This document shows, one piece after another, positions 27,402 through 36,042 of a stretch of DNA of 64,000 nucleotides (position 1 is the first letter of the stretch; every line of letters starts with the position of its first letter). The stretch is from positions 186,001-250,000 of the forward strand of contig NZ_JAKUVC010000002.1 of NCBI RefSeq assembly GCF_026781265.1, read 5' to 3'. The position numbers were made by a program, and so were the translations under genes. Source of the stretch: Streptococcus sanguinis (GTDB lineage Bacteria > Bacillota > Bacilli > Lactobacillales > Streptococcaceae). The notes under the pieces were generated by a model that saw nothing but the letters and a program-made list of their open reading frames with translations, was not told the DNA's origin and made no database searches.

Positions 27402-29120
27402 TTACTTGATAAAGGAATTAATCTCTGCTTCAATAGCAGCGATTTTTTCTTGAGCATCTTCATTGCTGTCACCGACAACGGCAATGTAGAACTTGATTTT
27501 TGGTTCTGTTCCAGATGGACGGACAGCAATCCATGAGCCATCAGCCAAAGTGTATTTCAGCACATCGCTTGGAGGAGTTGTCAGAGCTGTAACAGTACCG
27601 TCTGCGGCAGTAGAAGTCTGTGCCTTAAAGTCTTCTGTAACAGAAATAGCAGTAGCGTTGAATTCTTTCGGAGCATTGTCACGGAACTTAGCCATGATAG
27701 CCTTGATTTGCTCAGCTCCATCAACACCAGACAAGGTTACAGAGATAGTCTTTTCAGCAAAGTAACCGTACTCTTTGTAGATTTCTTCAATACCGTCAGC
27801 CAGAGTCAAGCCTCGTGAGCGATAGTAAGCAGCAAGCTCAGCCACAACCAAAACAGCTTGGATAGCGTCTTTATCACGTACAAACGGTTTAATCAGATAG
27901 CCGAAGCTTTCTTCGAATCCCATCATGTAGGTGTGGTTGTGCTTTTCTTCGAATTCTTGAATCTTTTCAGCGATAAATTTGAAACCAGTCAAGACATTGA
28001 ACATGGTTGCGCCATAACTTTCGGCAATCTTAGTCACCAAGTCAGTAGAAACGATAGACTTGCAAAGTGCTGCGTTTGCTGGCAGAGTTCCAGCACTCTT
28101 ATGAGCTTCCAAGATGTACTTAGCCATGATAGCTCCGATTTGGTTACCTGAAAGGTTGAGATAGCTGCCATCTTTTTGCAGAACTTCGACACCGACACGG
28201 TCAGCATCTGGGTCAGTTGCGACCAAGACATCTGCACCAACTTTACGGCCCAATTCCTCAGCCAAGGCAAAGGCTGCTTGGCTTTCAGGATTTGGAGACT
28301 TAACAGTAGAGAAGTCTGGATCAGCTACAGCTTGAGCTTCAACAACTTCTACAGAATCAAATCCAGCTTGAGCCAAAGCACGACGAGCCAACATTTCACC
28401 AGTACCGTGCAGAGGAGTATAGACAATCTTCATGTCCTTGCCGTATTCATCAATCAGTTTTTGGTTGATATTGACATCTTTAACTTCCTTGAGGTATTCA
28501 GCATCAATAGCATCACCAATCACTTCAATCAAGCCAGAAGCTTTTTCAGCTTCAACATCAGCAACCTCAATAGCAAAAGGATTTTCAATCGCACGGATGT
28601 AGCCTGTCAATGCATCTGCATCATGCGGAGGCATTTGTCCGCCGTCTTCACCATATACCTTGTAGCCGTTAAATGGAGCAGGGTTGTGGCTGGCTGTAAT
28701 CATGATACCAGCGAAAGTTCCCAGATGACGCACTGCAAATGAAAGTTCTGGAGTTGGGCGCAAACTTTCAAAGACATAGGACTTGATGCTGTGCTTAGCT
28801 AAAACAGCAGCAGATTCAAAAGCAAATTCTGGTGAGAAATGACGGGAGTCGTAAGCAATAGCAACACCGCGTTTTTTGAACTCATCACCTTTTTCTTCAA
28901 TCAAGCGAGCCAAACCTTCGGTCGCCTGACGGACAACATAAATATTAATACGGTTGGTACCAGCGCCAATCAAACCACGCATACCAGCAGTACCAAACTC
29001 AAGATTGGTGTAAAAGGCATCTTCCTTAGTTTTTTCGTCCATACTATTCAAGTCTTCACGAAGATAGTCCGGAAGTTCAGCATAATCAAGCCATTTTTTG
29101 AAGTTATCTTGATAAGTCAT
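27402..29120 (-). CDS. pgm: Phosphoglucomutase/phosphomannomutase
   Basis: Interconverts glucose 6-phosphate and glucose 1-phosphate, feeding UDP-glucose, capsule and cell-wall polysaccharide synthesis. The 572-residue alpha-D-phosphohexomutase has the catalytic phosphoserine loop TASHNPAPFNGYKVYG (about residues 141-156). The Mg-binding ATDPDADRVGVEV and the sugar-binding GFEESFGYL follow. The C-terminal phosphate-binding RPSGTEPKIKFY is intact. AAAGGAG lies before the ATG. It is a one-gene unit with its own terminator and is normal in length for the PgcA-like group. Confidence 0.95.
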   Translation of the reverse strand: MTYQDNFKKWLDYAELPDYLREDLNSMDEKTKEDAFYTNLEFGTAGMRGLIGAGTNRINIYVVRQATEGLARLIEEKGDEFKKRGVAIAYDSRHFSPEFAFESAAVLAKHSIKSYVFESLRPTPELSFAVRHLGTFAGIMITASHNPAPFNGYKVYGEDGGQMPPHDADALTGYIRAIENPFAIEVADVEAEKASGLIEVIGDAIDAEYLKEVKDVNINQKLIDEYGKDMKIVYTPLHGTGEMLARRALAQAGFDSVEVVEAQAVADPDFSTVKSPNPESQAAFALAEELGRKVGADVLVATDPDADRVGVEVLQKDGSYLNLSGNQIGAIMAKYILEAHKSAGTLPANAALCKSIVSTDLVTKIAESYGATMFNVLTGFKFIAEKIQEFEEKHNHTYMMGFEESFGYLIKPFVRDKDAIQAVLVVAELAAYYRSRGLTLADGIEEIYKEYGYFAEKTISVTLSGVDGAEQIKAIMAKFRDNAPKEFNATAISVTEDFKAQTSTAADGTVTALTTPPSDVLKYTLADGSWIAVRPSGTEPKIKFYIAVVGDSNEDAQEKIAAIEAEINSFIK

Positions 29121-29318
29121 AGGTGGAGTCTCCTTTATTTTTGAAATGAAGAGTGGAAAATTTAGTAAAAAATCCTGCTCTTAAATTTTCTTAATCGCTT
29201 TCATTGTAGCATATTTTCATTAATTTTGAAAGAGGTTACCTAGAAAACGATGAAATACTTTTCAGGGCATTCTTTCAAGGATTTCAAGATGGTAGAGCTG
29301 AATTGCAGTATTAAAAAA

Positions 29319-29340
29319 AGACCAAACCAAGGCTTGGTCT
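29319..29340 (-). terminator. Terminator of the coaB-coaC-ECF transcript
   Basis: AGACCAA and TTGGTCT pair, and on the minus strand the arm ends in TTTTTTT. It lies 18 bases past the ECF gene stop. Confidence 0.8.
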
Positions 29341-29357
29341 GGAAAGCTAATTTATCA

Positions 29358-29921
29358 TCATTTTTTAGCTTTTTCAAGTGCAGGAATGATAGTTGCTGTC
29401 AAAACCGCAGAAATGATTAACTCGGCAATTGAATTTGCTGATAGAATCACAGCCAGAAGTGCTTTGATATCTCCTTGGTATACATTTGCAAAGAGAAAGA
29501 AGATACCGCCCAAGACAAAGATAGTATTGGTGGCAGAACCTACGGAACCTGCTACAATCAAGCCAGCCTTATTTTTCATAGCTTTATATACGAAATAAGG
29601 AGTGATACCAATGAGAATGCGAGGGACCATGGCAACAAGAAACGAAGAAATGCTTCCATTTGGCACAAAAGGGCTAAAGAGATAGCTAGTTGGCAGCAAC
29701 ACCAAGGTATTGGTGACAACGCTGATACATCCCATAAGGCCACCTAGAACAGCTCCGACTTTAGGGCCATAGAGGATACTGGCGATAATCACTGGGATGT
29801 GAATAATCGTAGGTTTAATCGGTACTGGAAGTAAGTTGAAAATAACCGAGCTGAGTAGGTGCAGTACCAACATAATGGCAAAGAAAATAGCAATTTGAGC
29901 AATTTTAGATTGTTTTTTCAT
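29358..29921 (-). CDS. ECF transporter substrate-specific (S) component, possibly for pantothenate
   Basis: A 187-residue integral membrane protein with about six hydrophobic segments, an N-terminal KIAQIAIFFAIMLVLHLLSS helix and the GPKVGAVLGGLMG motif typical of ECF S components. These capture a vitamin and work with a shared ECF ATPase/T module encoded elsewhere. The gene overlaps coaC by 17 bases and shares its transcript with coaB. Substrate choice is therefore probably a CoA precursor such as pantothenate (PanT-like). That is inference from context; the family does not reveal substrate by itself. Confidence 0.82.
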   Translation of the reverse strand: MKKQSKIAQIAIFFAIMLVLHLLSSVIFNLLPVPIKPTIIHIPVIIASILYGPKVGAVLGGLMGCISVVTNTLVLLPTSYLFSPFVPNGSISSFLVAMVPRILIGITPYFVYKAMKNKAGLIVAGSVGSATNTIFVLGGIFFLFANVYQGDIKALLAVILSANSIAELIISAVLTATIIPALEKAKK

Positions 29922-30456
29922 AAATAAGTTCCTTTACTGTATCAATAATCGTATCAATTTCAGCTAGAGCACCTGTCCCCTGATCGCCACAGGCTAGAAC
30001 AGCTTCGCGCGGCTGGATAATCTTCCATCCAAAACGCTGCAGACGCTCCAAATTGTGCTGGGTTAGTGGATTTTCAAACATCTTAGTGTTCATAGCTGGA
30101 GCCAAAACTTTCTTCGTATGAGGTGGCAGAGCCAGGGCAGTAGCTGTCACCATATTATCAGCTAAACCGTTGGCTAATTTAGCGATGGTATTGGCTGTAG
30201 CTGGCGCAAGCAAAAAGAGATCAGACTCTTTAGCGATGTCAATGTGATTGACCTTGCTAGGGTCAGGTTCTTGCATAATATCAATTGCAACTGGTCTTTG
30301 CGACAAGACTTGCAGGGTCAGCGGTGTGATAAATTCTGTCGCTGCATCTGTCATGAGGACAGCAACATCAAAGTTTTCTTTCTTTAGACGGCTAGTAATG
30401 TCAGCTGCCTTGTAAGCTGATATGCTGCCGCTGACGGCTAAGGTAATCTGTGTCAT
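29905..30456 (-). CDS. coaC: Phosphopantothenoylcysteine decarboxylase
   Basis: A flavoprotein that decarboxylates 4'-phosphopantothenoylcysteine in CoA synthesis. The start MTQITLAVSGSISAYKAAD at 30456 is favoured over the ATG three bases earlier because AGGAGG then has proper spacing. FMN-binding GSISAYKA, the substrate loop PAMNTKMFENP (PXMNXXMW-like) and the ACGDQGTGAL Cys loop are visible. In most bacteria CoaB and CoaC are one fused protein; here, as in other streptococci, they are separate genes. It lies 11 bases after coaB. Confidence 0.94.
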   Translation of the reverse strand: MTQITLAVSGSISAYKAADITSRLKKENFDVAVLMTDAATEFITPLTLQVLSQRPVAIDIMQEPDPSKVNHIDIAKESDLFLLAPATANTIAKLANGLADNMVTATALALPPHTKKVLAPAMNTKMFENPLTQHNLERLQRFGWKIIQPREAVLACGDQGTGALAEIDTIIDTVKELIYEKTI

Positions 30457-30467
30457 CATTTACCTCC

Positions 30468-31151
30468 TTACGGATTATGGATATGCAGGTAGAGGAGCTG
30501 AGCAATTTCTTCTTTGGATTGAGCATGGGTTACAGTATCATTTCCGACAAGATAGGCTTTGTGCTCCTTATTAGAAATCTCTGTCAAATCATTGGCGACA
30601 ATGATTTCTGCTTGATTTTTTATGAGACTGGCTCGTGCGGTCTCGAGTAACTCTTCCTTAGAAACATCGACTAAGAGTTTGAAGCCAATCAAGCGAATAT
30701 CTGGATTCCATTTTTTTACCAAGCTGATGATTTTTGGTGTTTGTTTGAGAAAAAGAACTTGAACATCATCCTGAGAAGAAATCTTGCTTTCTGAGTTAGT
30801 CTTATTCAGAAATTCAGTTAGATCAGGGCTAGCTGCTACAGCTTCCAAACCAGTCATATAGACGGGGGCGTAGTCTGAGACAGCCATTGCATGAATCAGT
30901 ACATCATGTGTGTGAACGAGTGGCTCCAAGCTTTCAAGCAGTTCAGCAACATTTTCAATCTGTACAATGGTAAGATTGGGATGAGCTGCAGGGCGAATAG
31001 CCTTGGGAGTCGTCACCAGAGTAACCTGATCGCCCTTGCCTAGAAAAGTTTCAGTTATGATTTTTCCAAGCCGGCCAGTTGAATGATTGGTAATAGAGCG
31101 GACACGGTCGATTTTCTCGCTGGTCCCGCCAGAAGTAATCAATATCTTCAT
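30468..31151 (-). CDS. coaB: Phosphopantothenate-cysteine ligase
   Basis: Joins 4'-phosphopantothenate to cysteine, the step before CoaC. The 227-residue protein starts MKILITSGGTSEKIDRVRSITNHSTGRLG, the nucleotide-binding signature of the CoaB fold, and has the HAMAVSDYAPV loop. IRLIGFKLLVD and the IVANDL segment follow. As a free-standing ligase it belongs to the split type of streptococci and enterococci. It is first in the coaB-coaC-ECF S transcript and divergent from fhs. Confidence 0.93.
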   Translation of the reverse strand: MKILITSGGTSEKIDRVRSITNHSTGRLGKIITETFLGKGDQVTLVTTPKAIRPAAHPNLTIVQIENVAELLESLEPLVHTHDVLIHAMAVSDYAPVYMTGLEAVAASPDLTEFLNKTNSESKISSQDDVQVLFLKQTPKIISLVKKWNPDIRLIGFKLLVDVSKEELLETARASLIKNQAEIIVANDLTEISNKEHKAYLVGNDTVTHAQSKEEIAQLLYLHIHNP

Positions 31152-31221
31152 AGCCTTATTTTACAAGAAAAAAGAAATTTAGTAAAATAATTCTAATTGC
31201 AGAGTGTCACAGCGGAAAATA

Positions 31222-31250
31222 ATTCTCTGAAATCTTATATTTTAGAGAAT
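31222..31250. promoter_or_regulatory. Inverted repeat in the coaB-fhs divergent region
   Basis: ATTCTCT and AGAGAAT form a perfect 7-base inverted repeat, extended by AAA/TTT inside, between the two divergent genes. It may be an operator; there is no T-run. Confidence 0.4.
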
Positions 31251-31326
31251 ATAATTTTCTTAACTTTCCTTTTTCCCGAACATTAAAATCTTTTTAGAGC
31301 TTAATCATGTAGATTTTGCTCTTTTT

Positions 31327-31335
31327 TGTTATAAT
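31327..31335 (+). promoter_or_regulatory. Extended -10 of fhs
   Basis: TGT-TATAAT lies about 30 bases before the fhs start. The -35 is weak. Confidence 0.55.
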
Positions 31336-31364
31336 CTTTATATTAATTGACAGAGGAGTTCTTG

Positions 31365-33035
31365 ATGAAAACAGATATTGAAATTGCTCAAAGTGTTGAA
31401 TTGCAGCCTATTGTTGATGTAGTGAAAAAAGTCGGCATCAACTATGATGACTTAGAACTATATGGTAAGTACAAGGCTAAGCTCAGCTTTGATAAAATTC
31501 GTGAGGTTGAAAAAAATCCTGTTGGCAAACTGATTTTGGTAACGGCAATCAATCCGACACCTGCTGGAGAAGGTAAATCTACCATTACCATTGGACTAGC
31601 TGACGCTCTCAACAAAATTGGAAAGAAAACTATGATTGCTATCCGGGAACCATCTCTGGGGCCTGTGATGGGCATCAAGGGAGGAGCGGCTGGCGGCGGT
31701 CATGCGCAGGTTCTACCGATGGAAGATATCAACTTGCATTTTACTGGAGACATGCACGCAATTACGACAGCTAACAATGCCCTGTCAGCTCTCATTGATA
31801 ATCATCTTCATCAGGGAAATGCTCTGGGAATCGATCAGCGTCGTATTATCTGGAAGCGGGTGGTTGACCTAAATGACCGAGCTCTTCGCCATGTGACTGT
31901 TGGTTTAGGAAGTCCGGTTAATGGTATTCCGCGAGAAGATGGTTTTGATATCACAGTCGCTTCTGAAATTATGGCGATTCTTTGCTTAGCTACGGATATT
32001 GAAGATTTGAAAAAGCGCTTGGCTAACATTGTCATCGGTTATCGCTATGACCGCTCACCAGTCTATGTTCGTGACCTTGAAGTAGAAGGAGCTTTGGCTT
32101 TAGTCTTGAAAGATGCGATTAAGCCAAATCTAGTTCAGACTATTTACGGGACACCAGCCTTTGTTCATGGCGGTCCTTTTGCCAATATCGCTCATGGCTG
32201 TAACTCTGTTTTAGCGACTAGCACAGCGTTGCGCTTGGCCGATTATACAGTGACAGAAGCAGGATTTGGTGCGGACCTTGGTGCTGAGAAATTCTTGGAT
32301 ATTAAAACTCCAAACTTACCGACTTCTCCAGATGCAGTCGTAATTGTTGCAACCTTGCGCGCCCTCAAGATGAATGGTGGAGTAGCTAAGGATGCACTTA
32401 CAGAAGAGAATATTGAGGCGATCCAAGCTGGTTTTGCTAATCTCAAGCGGCACGTTGAAAATATCCGTAAGTTCGGTATTCCAGTTGTAGTAGCTATCAA
32501 TGAATTCGTTTCAGATACGGCTGCTGAAATTACTGCGCTTAAGGAACTTTGTGCAGAAATTAAGGCTCCAGTTGAGCTAGCTAGCGTCTGGGCTGATGGC
32601 GCTGAAGGTGGTGTATCTCTGGCTGAGACTGTAGTCAAAACCATTAATGAAGAACCTGCTCATTACACTCGTCTCTATGATAATAATCTTTCGATTGAAG
32701 AAAAAATAGAGAAAATTGTCAGAGAAATTTATCGTGGTTCAAAAGTGAACTTTGAGAAAAAAGCGCAGACTCAAATTCGAGAAATTGTCAAAAACGGCTG
32801 GGATAAGCTGCCAATCTGCATGGCTAAAACACAGTATAGCTTCTCAGACAATCCTGCTGCTCTGGGCGCGCCGGAAAACTTTGAAATTACCATTCGTGAA
32901 TTGGTACCAAAACTTGGGGCAGGCTTTATCGTGGCTTTGACAGGAGATGTCATGACCATGCCAGGATTGCCAAAACGTCCTGCGGCACTTAATATGGATG
33001 TGGCAGCAGACGGTACAGCGATTGGTCTATTTTGA
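31365..33035 (+). CDS. fhs: Formate-tetrahydrofolate ligase
   Basis: ATP-dependent enzyme that makes 10-formyltetrahydrofolate, feeding purine synthesis and initiator tRNA formylation. The start [19 protein letters not shown] at 31365 has AGAGGAG before it. ATP-binding [18 protein letters not shown] (about residues 65-82) is clear, as are [18 protein letters not shown] and the C-terminal [15 protein letters not shown] signature. At 556 residues it is the standard monofunctional bacterial form. It is monocistronic: the terminator behind it overlaps the promoter of the next gene. Confidence 0.96.
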   Translation: MKTDIEIAQSVELQPIVDVVKKVGINYDDLELYGKYKAKLSFDKIREVEKNPVGKLILVTAINPTPAGEGKSTITIGLADALNKIGKKTMIAIREPSLGPVMGIKGGAAGGGHAQVLPMEDINLHFTGDMHAITTANNALSALIDNHLHQGNALGIDQRRIIWKRVVDLNDRALRHVTVGLGSPVNGIPREDGFDITVASEIMAILCLATDIEDLKKRLANIVIGYRYDRSPVYVRDLEVEGALALVLKDAIKPNLVQTIYGTPAFVHGGPFANIAHGCNSVLATSTALRLADYTVTEAGFGADLGAEKFLDIKTPNLPTSPDAVVIVATLRALKMNGGVAKDALTEENIEAIQAGFANLKRHVENIRKFGIPVVVAINEFVSDTAAEITALKELCAEIKAPVELASVWADGAEGGVSLAETVVKTINEEPAHYTRLYDNNLSIEEKIEKIVREIYRGSKVNFEKKAQTQIREIVKNGWDKLPICMAKTQYSFSDNPAALGAPENFEITIRELVPKLGAGFIVALTGDVMTMPGLPKRPAALNMDVAADGTAIGLF

Positions 33036-33044
33036 TTATGGTTT

Positions 33045-33068
33045 AAAAAACTCTTTACGAGCTTTTTT
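33045..33068 (+). terminator. Terminator after fhs
   Basis: AAAAAACTC and GAGCTTTTTT pair with one bulged C and a TTTAC loop. It immediately precedes the -10 (TATAAT, 33071-33076) of the next gene. Confidence 0.6.
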
Positions 33069-33110
33069 GGTATAATAGTGGAAATACTGAGAATAGACTA
33101 CGGAGTCAAC

Positions 33111-33644
33111 ATGAACATTAGATTAGCAACACCATCAGACGCTGCAACCTTGCTTGCTATTTATGCGCCTTATGTAGAAAATACAGCCATCACTTTTGAA
33201 TATGAAGTACCGACCATTGAGGATTTTGCAACTAGGATTGAGAAAACATTGGAAAAATATCCTTATCTGGTAGCGGAGGAAGATGGTTTAATTTTAGGTT
33301 ATGCTTATGCTTCGACTTATTATGCGCGTGCAGCCTATGATTGGGCGGTGGAATTATCCGTCTATGTCAGTCAAGATGCTAGAGGAAAAGGAATCGGCAG
33401 TAAGCTTTACGATGCTTTGGAAGAAATGTTAGAGCAGATGGGATATATGCATTTTCTAGCCTGTATTTCTTTGCCTAACGAAGATAGCATTGCTTTTCAT
33501 ACTAAGCGAGGTTATCAGCAAGTAGCACATTTCCCTAAAATTGGCTATAAATTCGAACGTTGGCATGATATTGTTTGGCTGCAAAGATCCTTAGGAAAGC
33601 ATGCTGGATCCATCAAACTTTTAAAAGAAATGGAATGGAAATGA
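33111..33644 (+). CDS. GNAT acetyltransferase, phosphinothricin-acetyltransferase-like
   Basis: A 177-residue GNAT starting MNIRLATPSDAATLLAIYAPYV. VENTAITFEYEVPTIEDFATRI and LGYAYASTYYARAAYDWAVELSVYV mark the Pat/MnaT subgroup, whose members acetylate phosphinothricin, methionine sulfone or similar amines. The acetyl-CoA loop is DARGKGIGSKLYDALEEM. The start at 33111 has CGGAG before it; the upstream in-frame start lies at the TATAAT promoter and would not be transcribed. The lipoprotein gene begins at its stop codon, so the two share a transcript. Confidence 0.87.
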   Translation: MNIRLATPSDAATLLAIYAPYVENTAITFEYEVPTIEDFATRIEKTLEKYPYLVAEEDGLILGYAYASTYYARAAYDWAVELSVYVSQDARGKGIGSKLYDALEEMLEQMGYMHFLACISLPNEDSIAFHTKRGYQQVAHFPKIGYKFERWHDIVWLQRSLGKHAGSIKLLKEMEWK

Positions 33645-34252
33645 TGAAAAAGAAACATTTATTAATAACTCTTCTAAGCATTACCCTTTTGACTTTGACC
33701 GGTTGTCAGTCCGTTGAAAATTGGTTTAAAAATGCCAAGGAGGAATGGATTGGTTTAGAGATGACGGTTCGAACCTATGATGAAAATTCCCAACTCATAG
33801 ATCAAATGTCGGGTAAGTCTCTATCCATTTCGCGTAACGAGGAGTTTGACTCAGTTGATGCGGAAGGAATTTCCAAGGAAGATTCATCTGTGCTCAAAAT
33901 TACTTTGGGTAAGTATGAGATCGACCATGTGGGCTCTTCCTTGATTGCAGAAGAAAAGGGCTTGAAAGACGTGTTTGCCCAGTATCAAAAGACTGCAGAT
34001 GTTGAGGAGAATAGCCATGCAGTTCCCGTTTTAAATCGCATGATATCAGCTTTTAAAAACGACTTTACTGGAAAGAAAAAAGTTATTCTGATTCGCTCTC
34101 AAAACGGGACTCCGCTGGCTGCCTATGCTGGCGATCATGTCTCTCTTGATAATTCAGATGCTCCTAAAACCTCTGAATTGCTGATTGATGGCAAGAGGCT
34201 AGTGATTTACCGCTGTGACTACACTATTTATGACCGTGAATTGCTGGAGTAA
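33641..34252 (+). CDS. DUF5052-like lipoprotein
   Basis: A 203-residue predicted lipoprotein. MMKKKHLLITLLSITLLTLTGC is a signal peptide with lipobox LTGC, so the mature protein would be anchored to the outer face of the membrane. The rest is soluble and rich in charged residues. It resembles the DUF5052 family of streptococcal lipoproteins; function is unknown. ATG at 33641 overlaps the preceding stop; ATG at 33644 is equally good. It is followed at 3 bases by the AlkD-like gene, so three or four genes here form one unit. Confidence 0.82.
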   Translation: MMKKKHLLITLLSITLLTLTGCQSVENWFKNAKEEWIGLEMTVRTYDENSQLIDQMSGKSLSISRNEEFDSVDAEGISKEDSSVLKITLGKYEIDHVGSSLIAEEKGLKDVFAQYQKTADVEENSHAVPVLNRMISAFKNDFTGKKKVILIRSQNGTPLAAYAGDHVSLDNSDAPKTSELLIDGKRLVIYRCDYTIYDRELLE

Positions 34253-34255
34253 GCT

Positions 34256-34909
34256 ATGAATGTAGAAGAATTGGTAAAAGAACTAAAAGCAGTAGCTAAA
34301 CCTGATGATGCAGTGGCTATGAAAGCCTATATGAAAAATAAATTTGAGTTTCTAGGAGTCAAGACTCCAGCCAGGCGGAAACTCGCAAAAGCTTTTTTCA
34401 AACAGCAAGCTGACTCTGTTATTGACTGGAATTTTATAAATGAAGCTTGGAGTAATCCCTATCGAGAATTACAGTATGCCGCGCTAGATTATCTGGAAAG
34501 TCGCAAGAAACCATTGACTCCATCTGACTTGCCACGTTTGAAAAAGCTGGCCCAAACAAAATCTTGGTGGGATACCATTGACTTTTTGGATCGCTTGGTC
34601 GGATCAATCATTGCCCGATTTCCAGAAACCAAAGAGATTATTTTATCCTGGAGTTGTGATGAGGATATCTGGCTGCGGCGCTTGGCCATTGATCATCAGC
34701 TGCTGCGAAAAGATGAAACAGACACAGAGCTGTTGGAAAAGATTTTAGTGAATAATCTAGGTCAAACTGAATTCTTTATTAACAAGGCCGTCGGCTGGGC
34801 GCTGAGAGATTATTCCAAAACCAATCCAGACTGGGTCAAGGATTTTATAGAACGGCATCAGGAAGAAATGGCTGCGTTAAGTATTCGAGAAGGAAGTAAG
34901 TATTTATGA
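34256..34909 (+). CDS. AlkD-like DNA alkylation repair protein
   Basis: A 217-residue all-helical HEAT-repeat-like protein of the AlkD family. FLGVKTPARRKLAKAFFKQ near residues 32-50, ELQYAALDYL and TKSWWDTIDFLDRLVG are typical. IWLRRLAIDHQLL and FINKAVGWALRDYSKTNPDWV follow. The Trp-rich and Asp/Arg positions correspond to the DNA-binding cleft in which AlkD enzymes excise bulky or positively charged alkylated bases. Activity on a given lesion is not certain, because the family also has non-catalytic members. It overlaps the next GNAT by 4 bases (ATGA). Confidence 0.9.
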   Translation: MNVEELVKELKAVAKPDDAVAMKAYMKNKFEFLGVKTPARRKLAKAFFKQQADSVIDWNFINEAWSNPYRELQYAALDYLESRKKPLTPSDLPRLKKLAQTKSWWDTIDFLDRLVGSIIARFPETKEIILSWSCDEDIWLRRLAIDHQLLRKDETDTELLEKILVNNLGQTEFFINKAVGWALRDYSKTNPDWVKDFIERHQEEMAALSIREGSKYL

Positions 34910-35430
34910 AACATGTTTATTTAAAATATCTGGAAGAGAAGGATTACTCGGTTTGGCTGGAAGGATTTTCAAATAGACTACCATCCCAATCACCATTTGA
35001 TGATGGGCTTTTAGATATGACAATTTGTACAGAAAGTTGGTTTGCGGATTTGGTGGCTAAGCACCGCGATTTTCGAGAGAAAGACCAACAGTATATTTGG
35101 GGAATTTATGATGCAAAAAGCGGAAAACATGTAGGTATGGTTAATTTATTTGTGCTAGCTAGAGATGATTTTCAATGGGCAGAAATAGGTTATACGATAC
35201 ATAATCAATTTTGGCGTCAGGGCTACGCCAGAGCAATGTTAGAAGAACTCAAGAAAGTCAGTTGTGAATTAGGATTTCATCGTTTAGAAGCACATGTTGA
35301 TCTACAGAATATCCCTTCACAAAAATTACTAGAGCAAGCTGATTTCTATCTTGAAGGAGTACGAAAAAAATTCCAAAAAGAAGATAAAGAGTGGAAGGAT
35401 AGACAAGTTTTTGTTTATATTTTAGATTAA
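34906..35430 (+). CDS. GNAT acetyltransferase, RimJ/RimL-like
   Basis: A 174-residue GNAT of the RimJ/RimL type. WAEIGYTIHNQFWRQGYARAMLEELKKVS (about residues 86-114) carries the acetyl-CoA site, followed by LGFHRLEAHVDLQNIPSQKLLEQADF. The N-terminus (MKHVYLKYLEEKDYSVW) is more divergent than in the copy at 3434. The ATG overlaps the stop of the AlkD-like gene, so translation is coupled. The gene closes the 33.1-35.4 kb unit. The substrate is unknown. Confidence 0.86.
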   Translation: MKHVYLKYLEEKDYSVWLEGFSNRLPSQSPFDDGLLDMTICTESWFADLVAKHRDFREKDQQYIWGIYDAKSGKHVGMVNLFVLARDDFQWAEIGYTIHNQFWRQGYARAMLEELKKVSCELGFHRLEAHVDLQNIPSQKLLEQADFYLEGVRKKFQKEDKEWKDRQVFVYILD

Positions 35431-35435
35431 ATATC

Positions 35436-35613
35436 TTGACAAAACGGAAAAAGATAAGGTAAACTATATTTCGTGCGATGAGTCGATATGCAGATTTTCT
35501 GCAAATTGAAGCATGGGAGGTCATAAACGCAGGAGCGGACCTTGATTAGTTGTGTGAACCTGCTGATCACACGAAAGTGCCCCTATCCCCAGTCTACGGA
35601 TTGGGGATTTTTC
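35436..35613 (+). ncRNA. Candidate small RNA with its own promoter and terminator
   Basis: TTGACA (35436-35441), 18 bases and TAAACT (35460-35465) make a promoter directly after the GNAT stop. Transcription from about 35472 would run to the terminator ATCCCCA/TGGGGAT followed by TTTTT at about 35586-35613, giving roughly 140 nt with no open reading frame. TTTCGTG near the 5' end pairs with CACGAAA near 35573-35579, enclosing TGCAGA-ttt-TCTGCA and AGGTC/GACCT helices. I cannot assign it to a named family with confidence. Confidence 0.6.
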
Positions 35614-35617
35614 TATG

Positions 35618-35940
35618 TCTCTTAGAGAGGCAAGACGATTAGTCGCAGCCGAGCTTAGAGACATTGATGCTGAGACAGACTGTGTCGTGAGTGCTATTGC
35701 TCTTGATGAAACAACTTCGCAGAAGGCAGTTGAGTCGTAGAGCAATGGATGCAGTTTTGTTCGTGAGAACAAAAGCTCTAAACCTTGAAAGCTCTCTTAG
35801 ATAGGCAAGACGGTTAGTCGCAGCCGAGCTTAGAGACATTGATGCTGAGACAGACTGTGTCGTGAGTGCTATTACTCTTGATGAAACGAATCTGCAGTAA
35901 GAAGTTGAGTTGTAAAGCAGTGGATAAATGCAGTTTATCT
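35618..35940 (+). repeat. Tandem 175-bp duplication upstream of asd (asd-RNA-like)
   Basis: Two copies of a unit starting TCTCTTAGA lie at 35618 and 35793. The first 95 bases match with three differences. The remaining part of each unit aligns more loosely (GTTGAGT, GCAATGGAT/GCAGTGGAT, GCAGTTT). In copy 1 ATTGCTCT pairs with AGAGCAAT, and the unit ends in an 8-bp hairpin TTTTGTTC-gtga-GAACAAAA; in copy 2 the first pairing is decayed. Neither copy codes for protein. Position and RNA-like character recall the asd RNA motif of Lactobacillales. Confidence 0.7.
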
Positions 35941-35970
35941 AAAATCTAGAACTTATATTCTTCAGAAATA

Positions 35971-35999
35971 TTTGCATTTTTCCCTAAAAATAGTATAAT
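35971..35999 (+). promoter_or_regulatory. asd promoter
   Basis: TTTGCA, 17 bases and a perfect TATAAT, 43 bases before the asd start. Confidence 0.55.
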
Positions 36000-36042
36000 A
36001 CTAACAATACAAAATTTTTTGAAAATTCAGAGAGGTTATCGC

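Noticed and set aside
27305..27541. Minus-strand frame of 78 codons overlapping the 3' end of pgm
   Set aside because: It is a shadow of pgm in another frame, has no start signal and runs through the terminator.
29319..29340. Hairpin at 29.3 kb as a riboswitch for pgm
   Set aside because: It is a simple stem with a T-run facing the ECF S component gene, positioned as that gene's terminator.
35618..35940. Tandem repeats considered as a CRISPR array or a coding repeat
   Set aside because: There are only two units of 175 bases, no spacers of constant length, and no sustained reading frame.
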